The notes below the pieces were generated by a model. It made no database searches, was not told where the DNA came from, and saw only the letters and a list, made by a program, of their open reading frames with translations. A stretch of DNA of 64,000 bases, from assembly GCF_031755915.1 (NCBI RefSeq), contig NC_083385.1, positions 759,001 to 823,000 of the forward strand, given 5' to 3'. Each line of letters begins with the position of its first letter. Position 1 is the stretch's first letter. Positions 35,345-46,674 of this stretch are shown in pieces. The DNA is from Ziziphus jujuba (Eukaryota; Streptophyta; Magnoliopsida; Rosales; Rhamnaceae). A program made the translations under genes and the position numbers.

Positions 35345-37219
35345 TCACTCATCCAGAAATATGACCGTTAATCTCGCCGTTTTTAATTTTCAAGCGCCCA
35401 TAAATTTTACTGAATAACCCAATTTGCCCTTGCACCTCTACGTCTTGGTTTTCTTTTATTTATTTATTTATTTATTTTCTTTTTGGGGTAAGTCAGCGTG
35501 CTTCTTGGTTGCCATTCCAATTAAAGGTGAATGATGTCTCAAGTCCAACGAAGTATTTAAAAAGTCAAAGTTTCTACCAAAAAACTTGAAAAATATAGAA
35601 AGTTCTGTCTTAAAGTTAAAAAAAAATTAGTTGAATTTTGCAGCTTAAGCATAACATATATATATATATATATATATACATATAAAATAAGTCAATGTCT
35701 TCTTTCCATACTTGTTTTACCTAATCCAAAGAGTGCCCAACAGTCAAGTTATGAAAATGACCCTAACTTTTTTATTTTGTTGAAATATGCGAAGACAATC
35801 TCGAAATTCTTGGCAAATATTCTTTTTTTCTTTTTCTTTTTTTTGTTTAAAGAAATAAAAAATAAAAAAACTTAATCAATCAAAGAGTCACATTCTTAAT
35901 AACAAAACTTGAGTGCTAAATCTTTAAGCAACAACCCAAAAAAAATAATAATAATAAAAAAATAAAACCTTGAGTGCTAAATCATGATATTACAATGACT
36001 AATAAATCTTTAGAATTTTGGGTAAACTATTTATGAAATAATTTTAAATTTCACCCCTTCTCATCAATAAAAAAGCATATATGTTGTTTTCCTTTTTAAA
36101 TAATACATAGACACCAAATCAAACGGTAAGGCACATAAATTTAGCGTAGCACAAGGCACAAGACCTTGAATCCCGGCTGACACCCCACTACCCAGTAAAT
36201 AAAATATTTATGGCAAAGAAAAAAAATATATATATTTTACTGTATATTTTTGAAATTTTTTTTAATTACAACAAAATATTTTATAAAAATATAAACACAA
36301 AGTTATCTGATTGTAATAAAATAAAAATTTTAAAAATATACAATGTAATATACCAAAAAAATAATAATAATAATAAGAGGGAAAAGGAGCTTCTTGTTTG
36401 TTTGTTTTCTCAATGAATCCATTTTTGTCAGCTAAAAAGAGTAGCATCATTTTTATTTTTATTTTATTTTATTTTATGACAGTAAGCTTTTTATGTATCC
36501 CTAGAGGGAGTATGCGTCTGTGATTTTCTGAAATTCAGTGTCCTCTTCTTCAATATTAGTGATTACACAGAGCTCAAAGTTTTCTGCATGCCCCCATCCT
36601 CGCAATGCTTTAACAAAGCTTTATGTGCCACAAAGCCCTATCATCTTTGTTGCTTCCTCTATATCCTTTTCTTTGTAAAATGTTTAGTCAAATGACTAGC
36701 TGTACTACTTTATCAAATATTAATTAGGTTGTGAAAAATACATAGTGCTACTTTATCAAATATTAACTAGGTAGTGAAAAATATTCAGCAAAAAAAAAAA
36801 AAAAAACAAAAAAACAAACTAGGTAGTGAAAAATAAATAGCCAGGGCCAGCCATATATGCACAAAAGCTTCTCTGCAGGGGTAAAAAGGATAGGAGGAGC
36901 TTGGATTGATTAAAATTAATTAAGATCATTTACCTGTTGCTGATATTATGCAATTTATACGTCTTCCTCCAAAGAAAGATAAGTACATTGAGCACAAATG
37001 TTTAAATTAATAATATAAAAGAAATCAAAGAAAAGTAATAATGCCTCTCTAACATATATATGCAGAATAACCTACACTAGTTAATAAGGAAAAGAGGGGG
37101 AAAAAAAAAACCCTTTTTTCTTTTTCTTTTTTCATTCATATATCCTCTAAGTTTAATGTAGAAAAAGCATGGAAAATTGCTTGTAACAAATATAATTTAT
37201 ATATAGATATATCTCAGAA
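35345..37219. other. Intergenic, copy A, upstream of ET gene
   Basis: AT-rich DNA without recognised genes; it aligns with 53550-55355 in copy B. It contains (TA)n at 35659-35680 and several A/T tracts. The ET promoter should lie just above 35345. Confidence 0.5.
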
Positions 37220-37233
37220 CCTTATTTGTGGTA
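37220..37233. repeat. Target-site duplication, 5', of the LINE
   Basis: CCTTATTTGTGGTA here and CCTTCTTTGTGGTA at 43215-43228 differ at one base. Copy B has the unoccupied site (CATTTTGTGGTA near 55355). Confidence 0.88.
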
Positions 37234-40200
37234 GGTTTGATCTGTAGAAGGTAGGAGTTTTTTGTTCTACTTGGCTTCATGGTAGCAGTGCTTTGAAGGC
37301 TCAAGGTTCTGGGTACTTTTTTGCCTGCCTACGTCGTAGCTGTGATGGTGTTTCACATACCTTCTTCCTCCTGTTGTCTCAATGGTAGATAGCACCCAGG
37401 AAGGAGCCCCTGGCGTTCCTGGAGTTTCTTAGCTCCACTTAATTGCTGACGAGGAGCATGCAAAAGAAGTGTCAGATTGTGTTTTAGTTGGAAAGATCCT
37501 TTTGGAAAAGTGTATCAGTAAATTCAAAGTTCAATCCATTGTGAGACAAGCCTGGTTTAAACAGGATTATGTGAAAATTGATGAACTAGAACCAAACAAA
37601 TTCTTATTCTCCTTCAAAACTACTTCTAATAGACATAGGGTATAGTCTCGAAGAGCTTGGTCCATTAGTGAGTGTCATCTCATTTTGAGAAAATGGAATC
37701 CAATGTTAGCAGTGAGGGATATCGATTTCAGTTTTTCCTTGTTCTTGGTCCAGATCCATGGCCCCCCCTCCAGTTCATGACCACAGCGAATGCGATCCGC
37801 ATAGGGAACCTATTCCATGAAGTGCTACAATGTGAATAGTCTTCTCGCACTAATATGGTGGGCATGAAATACATGCGAATTCGAGTGGAGCTCGATGTTA
37901 GGAAGCCCATTGTTACCGGGTTCGTTCAGAAAGTGGGGAACGGAACAGAATGGATACAATTTGTTTACGAAAAATTAGCTGAATTTTGTTACAATTGCGG
38001 AGTTATTGGACATTATTAGGCTGGCTGCACACTCCCAAGCACCCAAAATCATACTACCAATGGAGATCTTTATGGACCCTGGTTGCGAGCGGAAGTCGAT
38101 TCGCACACGGCGATCTATGGGGGAAGCGTATTAAGGAGGATCGAACTTCCACAAGGCGATTTCTCCGATACCTTCCTCAATGACACGAATATAGACCCCA
38201 AAAATGCAGAAGCGATGGATGACGAGATGGCCAAAGATGTGACTCACACTAACGCTCCTCAGGGAGATGATGAAGAGCCAACTTGAGTGCGACTCGGGCT
38301 CCACTCAGTAACAGAGTGTGACTCTACCACACGAACGGTGGGCAATGTAGAGCCTATCAACAATCAACACGTGGCCGAGGTACAAGATCGGCGCAACAGT
38401 TGCCTACCACTACAGGTTACAATTCAAAATTTTTCAAGTTCGAGCGCCACTAATCCCTTGCATATCACAAACAAGGATGGGTCGGGCCAGCCAGGTCTAT
38501 AGAATAGTTTAAATTCAACCAAGGGGAAACCAAATGAACTAGAGGCAACTAAACGAAAAGCCCATCTCTCACAGTTTTGGGAGGGAAAACAGCCCAAACA
38601 CAGGAGGAAGCAGGCCCTTAAAGATAAAACACTTCCAGCTGAGGAGACTAAGCCTTTCCCCCGGCGTAAGACATCTGAAGACAACAAGTCAGTTGATACG
38701 AGTCAACCTCAACCACTGGTTTCCTTGCGCTCACTGTAGCATCCCACATCGATTGGAAAGGGGAACGAAGCATGCCATATAAGTGGGTGTGGATACCTTT
38801 CCCTTGAGACGCGTTTTGTGGACCCACAGTATAACGGGGTCGCAGAGCAAAACCGTGCGGGCTGGGCCCAAAGCGGACAATATCTCATGCGGTTGGTCTG
38901 GGCTGTTACACTCACTCGTTGCTAAAAGTTCCAGAATCCGACTAAAGGAGAAAGCATGAAGATGGCGATTCGGAGACACTGATCCATTCATTGTAAGTAC
39001 ATTCCCAACAAAATCTGCTAAGGCTGAGGAGGCAGGCCTTATTATGCCTCCCCCTCCCAAATGAATGTCCTTTCTTGGAACTGCAGAGAGCTGGGAAGAC
39101 CCTCTGCAGTGCGAGGCCTTCGTGGCATGATTCGGAGCTCTTCCCCCTGGGGTCTTTTTCTTTTTAAGACCAAGGTTAAGATGGTGAAGATGAAAAGAAT
39201 TGTGAGGTCGCTTCATTATGACCATAGTCACTTAGTAGAAGCTAGGAATGGAGCGGGTGGGCTGGCCCTTCTTTGGAAGGATGGCTATGATTGGGATGTC
39301 TTTTTTAGTTCGGATTGGATTATTGGAGTAAGAGTCTCTAACCAGCAAGGAGGGGAATGGACCATGTGGTGTTGCTATTGTCTGGCCGAGCGAACTCTGA
39401 GACGAGATTTCTGGAGAGACTTGAAGCAGTGTGTGTTATCAGGTTCACCAGCCTGGGTCTATTTAAGGGACTTTAACAACGTTGTAGACCAGAGTGAAAA
39501 GAGGGGAGGTCAACAGGTTTAAGATAAATCCAACCTTTTCCTGAAGAATTTTTTGTTTGAAGTAGGGGAAGTTGATCTGGGATTCTCCGAAAATCCTTTT
39601 ACTTGGTGTAATCGAAGAGGAGGCTTAGCAAATATTCAAGAACGGCTTGACTAGGCGATAGCTAGCCCGGATTGGAGCCTCATGTTCGACAGGGCTGGGG
39701 TGATTCATCTTACTGCATCTCAGTCAGACCACTCTCCTATCCTGTTGTGTCAAAACCTCGATATTGCTAAGATGCCCAGGCCATTCAGGTTTATAGAAGC
39801 TTGGACCCATGACTCAACGTGTGAAATAGTTATTAATGAGGCTTGGCAAGAAGCTGCCCGATAGGGAAGACGAGTTTCCTTAGCAGCTAAACTTCAATGC
39901 ACGGCGAAAGCACTTAGAGTATGGAACAAAGAAAAATTTGCGTTTTGTCGAACTAGGATTAAGGATTTGGAGGACCAATTATCTTTCCTTTATAGCTTAG
40001 ACCCTTCAGAAGCAACAATCGCTTAGGAAAATGTTCTTCAGCGGGAAATTTCAAAAGGGCGTTATAGACTTGAACTTCTATGGCGCCAAAAGACTAGGGA
40101 CTTATGGTTACAAGCCGAAGATAGGAAATCGAAGGACTTTCATGCAACCACAGTGGCTCATCGTAAGAGAAATTTCATCGCCATGATTAAGAGTGACAAT

Positions 40201-43200
40201 TGTACCTAGCTTCAGAATAGAGATAAGGTGGGACAGTACCTCGTAGAGAAGTTTTCTGCTCTTTTTAGAGATGAAGGGGTGGCAAATTGTCCTATTCTTC
40301 CAGATTTGATCCAGCCAGTGGTGTCTACTACGGATAATTTTTCTTTAGCCTTTATGCCTTCAAAATTGGAAATTTTAGAAGTGCTTAAACAGATGCACCC
40401 TACGAAGACCCTAGGTCCCGACGGGATGCCTGCCTTATTCTTCCAACATTTTTAGCACATCGTAGGCCACGATGTAACAAAAGTTATCCAAGACGCATTT
40501 ATCTCACGCATTCTCCTAGCAGCAATCAACAAGACACTCATTGCTTTAATCCCCAAAACCAAATCCATTTCTCTTTTCAACCATATTCACCCGATCAGTT
40601 TATGCAACACAGTCTACAAAACTTTTTCGAAGCTTCTTGCTAATCGCCTTTGTCCTTTGCCCCCCAACCTAATAAGCCCAAATCAATTTGCTTTCACCCC
40701 TAGGAGATGGATTGGGGAGAATACAATCCTGGTGAATGAAATTGTGCACACAATGAAGAAAACTCGAGGTACAAGCGGTCTATTGGGGATCAAACTTAAC
40801 ATGCACAAAGCATATGACCGAATTAATTGGGGACTGCTTCATGAGATTCCCATTAATTTTGGTTTCTCGGCTTGGGTTCTAGGGTTGTTAGGGTAGTGTT
40901 ACTCAGTTGATCATGCTGACATTCTTCTTAATGGCAGCATTTGTGGAAGGGTGAAAATGGAGTGCAGAATTAGACAAGGAGATCCAATCTCTCCATATTT
41001 GTTCATCATGTTTGCTGAATTACTTTCAAGGCTACTCTATAAGCTTGAAGCCGAGGGAAAAATTCATGGCATTAAACTCGGGAGAAATGGGCCAATGATA
41101 ACTCATTTGTTTTTTGCAGACGATATTCTAATTTTCTGCAGGGCAAACAAAAAGGAAGCTCTAGCCGTAACAAAATGTGTCCAACAATATTGCGACTGGA
41201 CTGGGCAGCTTGTAAAATTTTTCCAAATCTAGTTGTTTTTTCTTAAGAATGTCTCGATTAGGGACAAACGAGCCATAAAGAATGCATTACATCTCAGAGA
41301 ACTCCCTAGAGAAGCTAAGTATCTTGGCAATCCTTTATTTCTTGGGAAAAACAAATCTATGGCTTATGAAGATATAAAGAAACGGGTTGAAGTTAGACTT
41401 CAGGGTTGGAAAGCTCGTTTACTATCACAAGCTGGAAAGCATGTATTAATCAAGTCTGTAATCAATGCCATCCCAATCTATTCGCTTTCTACTTGTAAAC
41501 TACCCCTAGCTTGGTGTCGAAGTATTGATAGATTGGCAAGGAATTTCCTGTGAAAAGATGATGACCAGCAGAGGTCCAATTACACTCCCATTTCATGACA
41601 TAAGGTCTACAAGCCTAAATTCCAAGGTGGACTTCGAATCAGAAACCTTAAGAAGGTTAACCAAGCTTTACTTTGCAAGTTGGGTTGGTGTTTGGAGGCA
41701 ACAGAGAACAGGCTTTGGGTAAAGGCTTTAAAAGCCAAATATTTCCCTTACTCTTCCTTTATGCAGTGCGGTCGGAAACGTTCATACTCTTGGTATTGGA
41801 AGGATCTTCTTAGCATTAGACCCCTACTTGCGAAATGCTTATGTTCAAGGTTGGAAGAGGGTGCAATATCAATTTTTGAGAGGATCCATGGATTCCCGAT
41901 AATCCTGACTTCAAGCCAATTCCGAACCCGAATCTGGTATCTATGGAGGTAGGAATGGTAGACTCATTAATGCTTTCCAATGGAGCCTGGAACATCACCC
42001 GGCTTTGTGACCTGTTTGATGGAACCACGGTCACCAATATCACCAAAATTTTTTGGGCCAATATGGATTTGGACGACAAGCTCGTTTGGTTAGGTACCTC
42101 GTCGAGTGAATTCAAAGTGAAATCTATCTACAAATATCTGCACCCTGTACGAAGTACAAACTTGGAGTGGTGGCGGTCATTGTGGAACAACACTTTACAT
42201 GAACTACTTTAATTCTTCCTTTGGAAGCTCTCGGGTAAATGCCTCCCGATGAGAGCATCTTTCATTCATCAAGGCTGGGAGGTTGACCATCCTTATTGTC
42301 CTCATGAGTGTAACGAATTAGAATTCGAAGTGCATCTATTTTTTACCTGCTCAATTGCTAGAGCATTATGGTTAGCCTCATCCTGGTCAATTAAATGGGA
42401 GAATTATCACCTATCCACTCTAGAGACCTACCTTGAGTGGCTAATTCATCCTAGCAGGAACCTCCTTGTCCATAGAGATGATGAACACAAATTTTTCTGT
42501 TCAGTGTGCTAATTCTTGAGGCTCCTGTGGAAACTTCGGAACATGATGGTTTTTGAGGGGACCATGCGTGCTCTTGAGGAGGAAGTTAGACTATCAATCT
42601 AAGATTCAATGAATTCCCTCGTGTTCCAATTAGGACTAGAATCATTCCAATCTATACTACCTATTCAGCTTTACCTCCACCAAACACCGCCTGGCAGGCT
42701 CCGACACCTGGAGTTATCAAAATAAACTCGGATGCCACTTTGAAAAGTGGCCTAGACATGCAATTTTTCTTCTTGAGGTCGCCGAAGCAGTAGCCATATT
42801 CAGAGCTATCAACTTAGCCATTGATGAGGGCTATTCCAAAGTCTGCTGTGAGAGCAATGCCAAGGCTGTGATTGACAACATCAACAACCCGACTTTACGA
42901 TTGTGTCACTGGGCGACTGCTACCTTCATTCAACAAATTTTGGAGTGTTGTTGTTTCTTTAAAATTATCTCCTTTGTGTGGACCCCTAGAACTTCAAACA
43001 AGCTAGCCCACATGGCATCCCATTGGGGCTTAGATAATGATAATGTTGATCTTACTGAGCCTCTTGTAAACTTTGATATTTTTGTCTATATTCATAATCA
43101 AGACTGCGGCAATTAGGCTGCAGCTTGATTCTCAAGCATGCTGGTGTTCTTGTTCCTTGTATGCTTGTGTTTTGGTTAATACAACTCTCCTTTTGATAAA

Positions 43201-43214
43201 AAAAAAAAAAAAAA
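37234..43214 (+). mobile_element. L1-type LINE (non-LTR retrotransposon), full length but decayed, 5981 bp
   Basis: Coding remains follow L1 order on the plus strand. ORF1-like sequence carries a CCHC zinc knuckle (FCYNCGVIGHY then GC, with a stop inside) near 37983-38027. An APE-type endonuclease begins MNVLSWNCRELGRPS at 39061. The reverse transcriptase has KTLGPDGMPALFF at about 40405 and the catalytic FADDILIF at about 41110-41140. An RNase H-like region lies at 42715-43110 (INSDATL, WTPRTSNKLAHMA). It ends in an A tail (43198-43214) and is bounded by 14-bp target duplications. Many stops and frame breaks show it is dead. A solo LTR interrupts it at 38735. Confidence 0.93.
38735..38910 (+). 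mobile_element. Solo LTR of the TRIM family, nested in the LINE
   Basis: This 176-bp unit starts TGTAGCATCCCACATCG and ends GGTCTGGGCTGTTACA, with perfect 5-bp target duplications CTCAC at 38730-38734 and 38911-38915. It shares the CCCACATCGATTGGAAAGGG, GTGTGGATACCTTTCCC and CAAAGCGGACAATATC blocks with the TRIM at 17384-17945. It has no internal domain, so it arose by recombination between two LTRs. Confidence 0.92.
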
Positions 43215-43228
43215 CCTTCTTTGTGGTA

Positions 43229-43724
43229 ATTTTATATCTCAGAAATTGATTATAAGCAAAATGTGAATGACATGAAGGAAATTAACACACCCAATCCAGA
43301 AGATATTTGTACGATTGTGATAAAGGGACGTCAGACACTCTTTGGTTTGGGTTGGCCCTCCAGAGTTCACTATCATTGATTATGGTTTTCCCTAGTCAAT
43401 TTCACAAGGAGGCCAAGGGACCATCAACATTGAAACCATAATCCCTATAAATATTGAGTCATTGCTCTTTGGTTTCTCTTTTGTGCCAACGTTGAAAACG
43501 GTCCTTCAATATTTTTGACTTTTCATTTTTTCTTTTTCTATTTTAAGGAGTAAATAGCCATGGAGGAGATGGTTGCAAATATCTATCCCAATGTACAAAT
43601 GTTTGTCGTCAGTATCTTTTGAGGGTTTCCAATTTCTTTCTCTTCTCTTCGTCGTCAGTATCTTTTGAAGGTTTCCAATTTCTTTCTCTTCTCTTCTCTT
43701 TTCTTTTCTTTTTAAATATATAAA

Positions 43725-43798
<74 letters not shown>

Positions 43799-44203
43799 AG
43801 TTATGCGATGTAATTTTGCCTAAACCATCCTTTTTCTTTTTTTGTTGCATAAACTTAGCAGCCATCCTCTAATTTAACGCATTGTCATTTTTGGTAGCAT
43901 GTCTCTTGGCAAACTGTTCTGTTTATTGTTCTGTTTATTTACTGCTTGATTTAGAAACAACAAAAATGCTTATCGAAGCAATGGTATTTATATATACTAT
44001 ATAATTAAACTTGTTTTCAACTATATGATCTACCTGAAATTCAATTTTCCGGTGGCTTGTTATCTTGGAATAAATTATGAGTAATCTAATAAAATTATTT
44101 TAAGCTCACTATCAAAAGTCATTTATGTTTTCACTTTAATCTTTCATTTAGCCATCCAAAGTTCCTGTTTTCCTCTCGTGGAAGTAACATTTATTCTGCT
44201 TAT
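43229..44203. other. Intergenic end of copy A with (CA)n(TA)n tract
   Basis: Resumes the duplicated DNA after the LINE and aligns with 55365-56230. A (CA)n(TA)n microsatellite at about 43728-43794 is (TA)n only in copy B. No genes were recognised. Confidence 0.55.
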
Positions 44204-44205
44204 TA

Positions 44206-44640
44206 AAGCATCTCCAATAGTTTTTTTCTATTGAAGTCTATGTGTCATTGATTTTGGAAAGTGTTCATACTTATATGATATTTTTTCTATTTAATAGATA
44301 ATGTTTTAGATAATTTCTTTCCAATGGATTCTGTTTAAAATGTTCTGAAATACTAATGTGTAATTTTTTTATTTTAAAATTATATTTAATTAAAAAAAAT
44401 CAAAAACCTACCAGAAGTTTTTTTTTTTTTTATAAAAATCAATAAAAATAAATAAAATACTGATTTAGCCTGTCTAACAGAGTTTCCAAAAATATACAAT
44501 ATCCTTTACAGTTTCTATTTTTTTTTTTTGCTTACGGAACTAATGCATAAAACTATTGGGGATATTTTTTTTAAAATGTTATCTATTTATCTGATGTAGT
44601 AAAAAAATTTTAAATAGACGGAAAACCATTGAAGGTGTTC
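44206..44640. mobile_element. Tourist-like MITE candidate at the duplication junction
   Basis: The left end AAGCATCTCCAATAG and the complement of the right end, GAACACCTTCAATGG, match at 10 of 15 bases. The element is flanked by TTA on both sides (44203-44205 and 44641-44643), the target duplication of PIF/Harbinger Tourist elements. It is 435 bp, AT-rich and non-coding. The weak inverted repeat keeps this tentative. Confidence 0.5.
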
Positions 44641-44912
44641 TTATCCCTGACAATCAGCTCCCACCCCACAAATTTGGACATAATTTTGATTGCATTATGG
44701 CAGTCATCGCAGATTCTAAGATTCTTCGTAATCCTAAGAGTTGTCCTTGGTGGAGTACTGATCAGACCATATGCAATTGCCAAACGCTCACTATGATACT
44801 GCAAGGCCTGCTCTTTTGCCTCTTGATCAATGTCGTGAAGAACATATCTTGTATCAGCCACATAACCAGCCTCCCTCATCTACCCCTTCAAGCATTTCAG
44901 TTTTTCAAAATC
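44641..44912 (-). pseudogene. Fragment of the PPR-DYW gene (part of the DYW deaminase domain)
   Basis: About 270 bp correspond to 14500-14765 of the intact PPR-DYW gene, on the same strand. The translation [39 protein letters not shown] follows the parent closely and breaks off before the final DYW residues. Substitutions include GDC to DDC and GREL to GWEL. No promoter, transit peptide or PPRs are attached, so it is a fragment. It sits exactly between the two copies of the segmental duplication. Confidence 0.9.
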
Positions 44913-45057
44913 CCTAATGGAATAAATCTGCATTTTAATTCTATAAAATTTTTCATATTTTTTAAAAATCTATTAAAATTTAAATTTAAAAAAAAAATTA
45001 AATTAAATATCTCTAAATTTTAAAATGTTTTAAATTCTAATTTAAATAAGGATATCA

Positions 45058-45475
45058 TATGTGTCTACAAGATTCACAAAGCGACCTGGCAGGCCAAGAA
45101 ACCCTTTAGTTGTAGTTGAGGAGGCAGTGAGAGAAAGAGATGCAAGCGGGGTCGCATTCGCGAGCGGCACGGAGGTCAGCGACGGCAGCGGAACGGAGGG
45201 CAACATTGGAGAAGGCATTGAGGAAGAGATCGTAGTGGATGGTGGAGAGCAGCGTGGAAGAGCAGTGCTTGTTTCCCAAGTGAAACAACAATGATCTCTC
45301 CAGCGATGAGTGCGAGTAAAGATAGCTCGCCAGCGCCGGCTCTGACTCCGCATGGCGTCGCGCCGAGCCTTTGCCTTTATCTGTTCCCACACCCACGCCT
45401 CATCATCCGACGATGACGCCTGAAGCTCTGACGCCTGCGCCTGTTGAGATGGATACCACATCTATCCCGCCGGCA
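45058..45475 (-). pseudogene. Broken exon 1 of the SAT5-like gene (copy B)
   Basis: It aligns with 31944-32336. The start ATG (45475) is kept, but codon 5 has become TAG. A 5-bp insertion after the RRDA codons shifts the frame, and a deletion removes the STIL segment in SYLYSTILSHSS. The exon ends with a changed donor region, and exon 2 with the acetyltransferase domain is absent. It cannot make a working enzyme. Confidence 0.9.
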
Positions 45476-46032
45476 TTTAGTTTACGAAGACGGACGAAGG
45501 CTGGCTGTGACCGTAGTATCTGTATCTGCAAGCGGGCATGCATGCGTATTTTGTTGAAGAAGAAGAAGAGAAAGAGATGGTTGGGAAGGGTCTCATCTGA
45601 CCAAATTATGCGATTAAATTCAAAACTAAATAAAAAATAAAAATAAAAGAAGGGGATAAGGGTATTAATGGTAGAGCATGAAACAAGACGATATGCAGTC
45701 TCATGACTCTACATGGATTGTCGTTGTGTGTGGCTGTGTTTTTTCTTGTTTTTATTTTTGCTTTTTCAAATTTGATTTTGCGTTTTGGGTTTAGTCAGCT
45801 CTCCATTCGGGCCTTGTTTTTCTCGTAAAGTACAATGAAAAAAAAAATCTTATCTTATTTTTTTGTCAATAAATACAATAAAAACTTCTTCTCTAAACAA
45901 AATGCATGCAACTCCACAAGATGGATCAAAGTTTATTACCAAAATAAAACACAACAACAAAGTTTGTCTACATTACATCCATGGCCACCCCACTGGGATT
46001 GAGTTCTATACTATACATCTATCTATGCCTAT
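45476..46032. other. Copy B upstream region, no gene
   Basis: Corresponds to 32337-32890. The GA microsatellite of copy A is missing here. No ORF was recognised. Confidence 0.5.
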
Positions 46033-46657
46033 TGTCACGGACTTGTTTGTTTACCCTTCAAGCCTTGCGGCCTTAGTTGCTATTTCAACCTTTTATTGCA
46101 ACTAAGTAAGCCTTTTGTTCACAAGAAATGAAAGCTAAGCAAAGAAAACTAGAGCACAAAAGAGAGTTTGGGAGAATGAAAGTATATTGCTTAGAAGAGA
46201 GCTTTACAAGCGAATGTGTGGATTCTTCGTTCTATTACAAATGAGGGTTCACCCCCTTTATATAGAGGGCTTGGCACGTAGTACGAGAATACAACATTCT
46301 AGATCTTGTACACATGACACTATCCTAGATAAGGTTCTAGATAATTCTCCTAGATATTTGTACGGACTATTCTAGAAAGCCATCTTACTACATGATCCTA
46401 GAATGTTCTAGAAAGGTATATAAGTTATAGATTGTTCTATAGTATTCTAGAACCTTCCAGAGATCTCTTGAGTCATCTAGAACCTTCTAAACTTCTCTTG
46501 AATCATCTATAACTTTCTAGAATTCTCTTACCTAAAAGCTTCTAGAATCTTCCGGACCCCTTTAGATTTCTCTTGAATTATCATGAATTCTCAAAGAGAG
46601 TCTTGAATATTCCGGATAAGCCTCAAGGATTCCTCCATTTTCATGCGGAACATGACA
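46033..46657 (-). repeat. Left LTR of the chromovirus
   Basis: 625 bp, rich in TTCTAGAA-like short palindromes (for example 46390-46560). This is the 3' LTR in the element's own orientation. Confidence 0.92.
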
Positions 46658-46674
46658 CTCTCCCCCACCTAATT

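Larger units (their letters stand above)
31917..44203. repeat. Tandem segmental duplication, copy A (with LINE insertion)
   Basis: Copy A runs from the SAT5-like intron through exon 1, the upstream DNA, the ET gene and about 3 kb of intergenic DNA. It matches copy B (45058-56230) in the same orientation. Clear matching anchors include SAT5 exon 1, the GGGTATTAATGGTAGAGCAT block (32519 and 45659), all ET exons, and the blocks at 36480/54640 and 43250/55380. Without the LINE, copy A is about 6.3 kb. Copy B without its retrotransposon is about 7.2 kb; most of the difference is the longer ET repeat. Confidence 0.9.

Noticed and set aside
45042..45461. A functional second SAT gene
   Set aside because: Stop at codon 5, frameshift and absence of the acetyltransferase exon.
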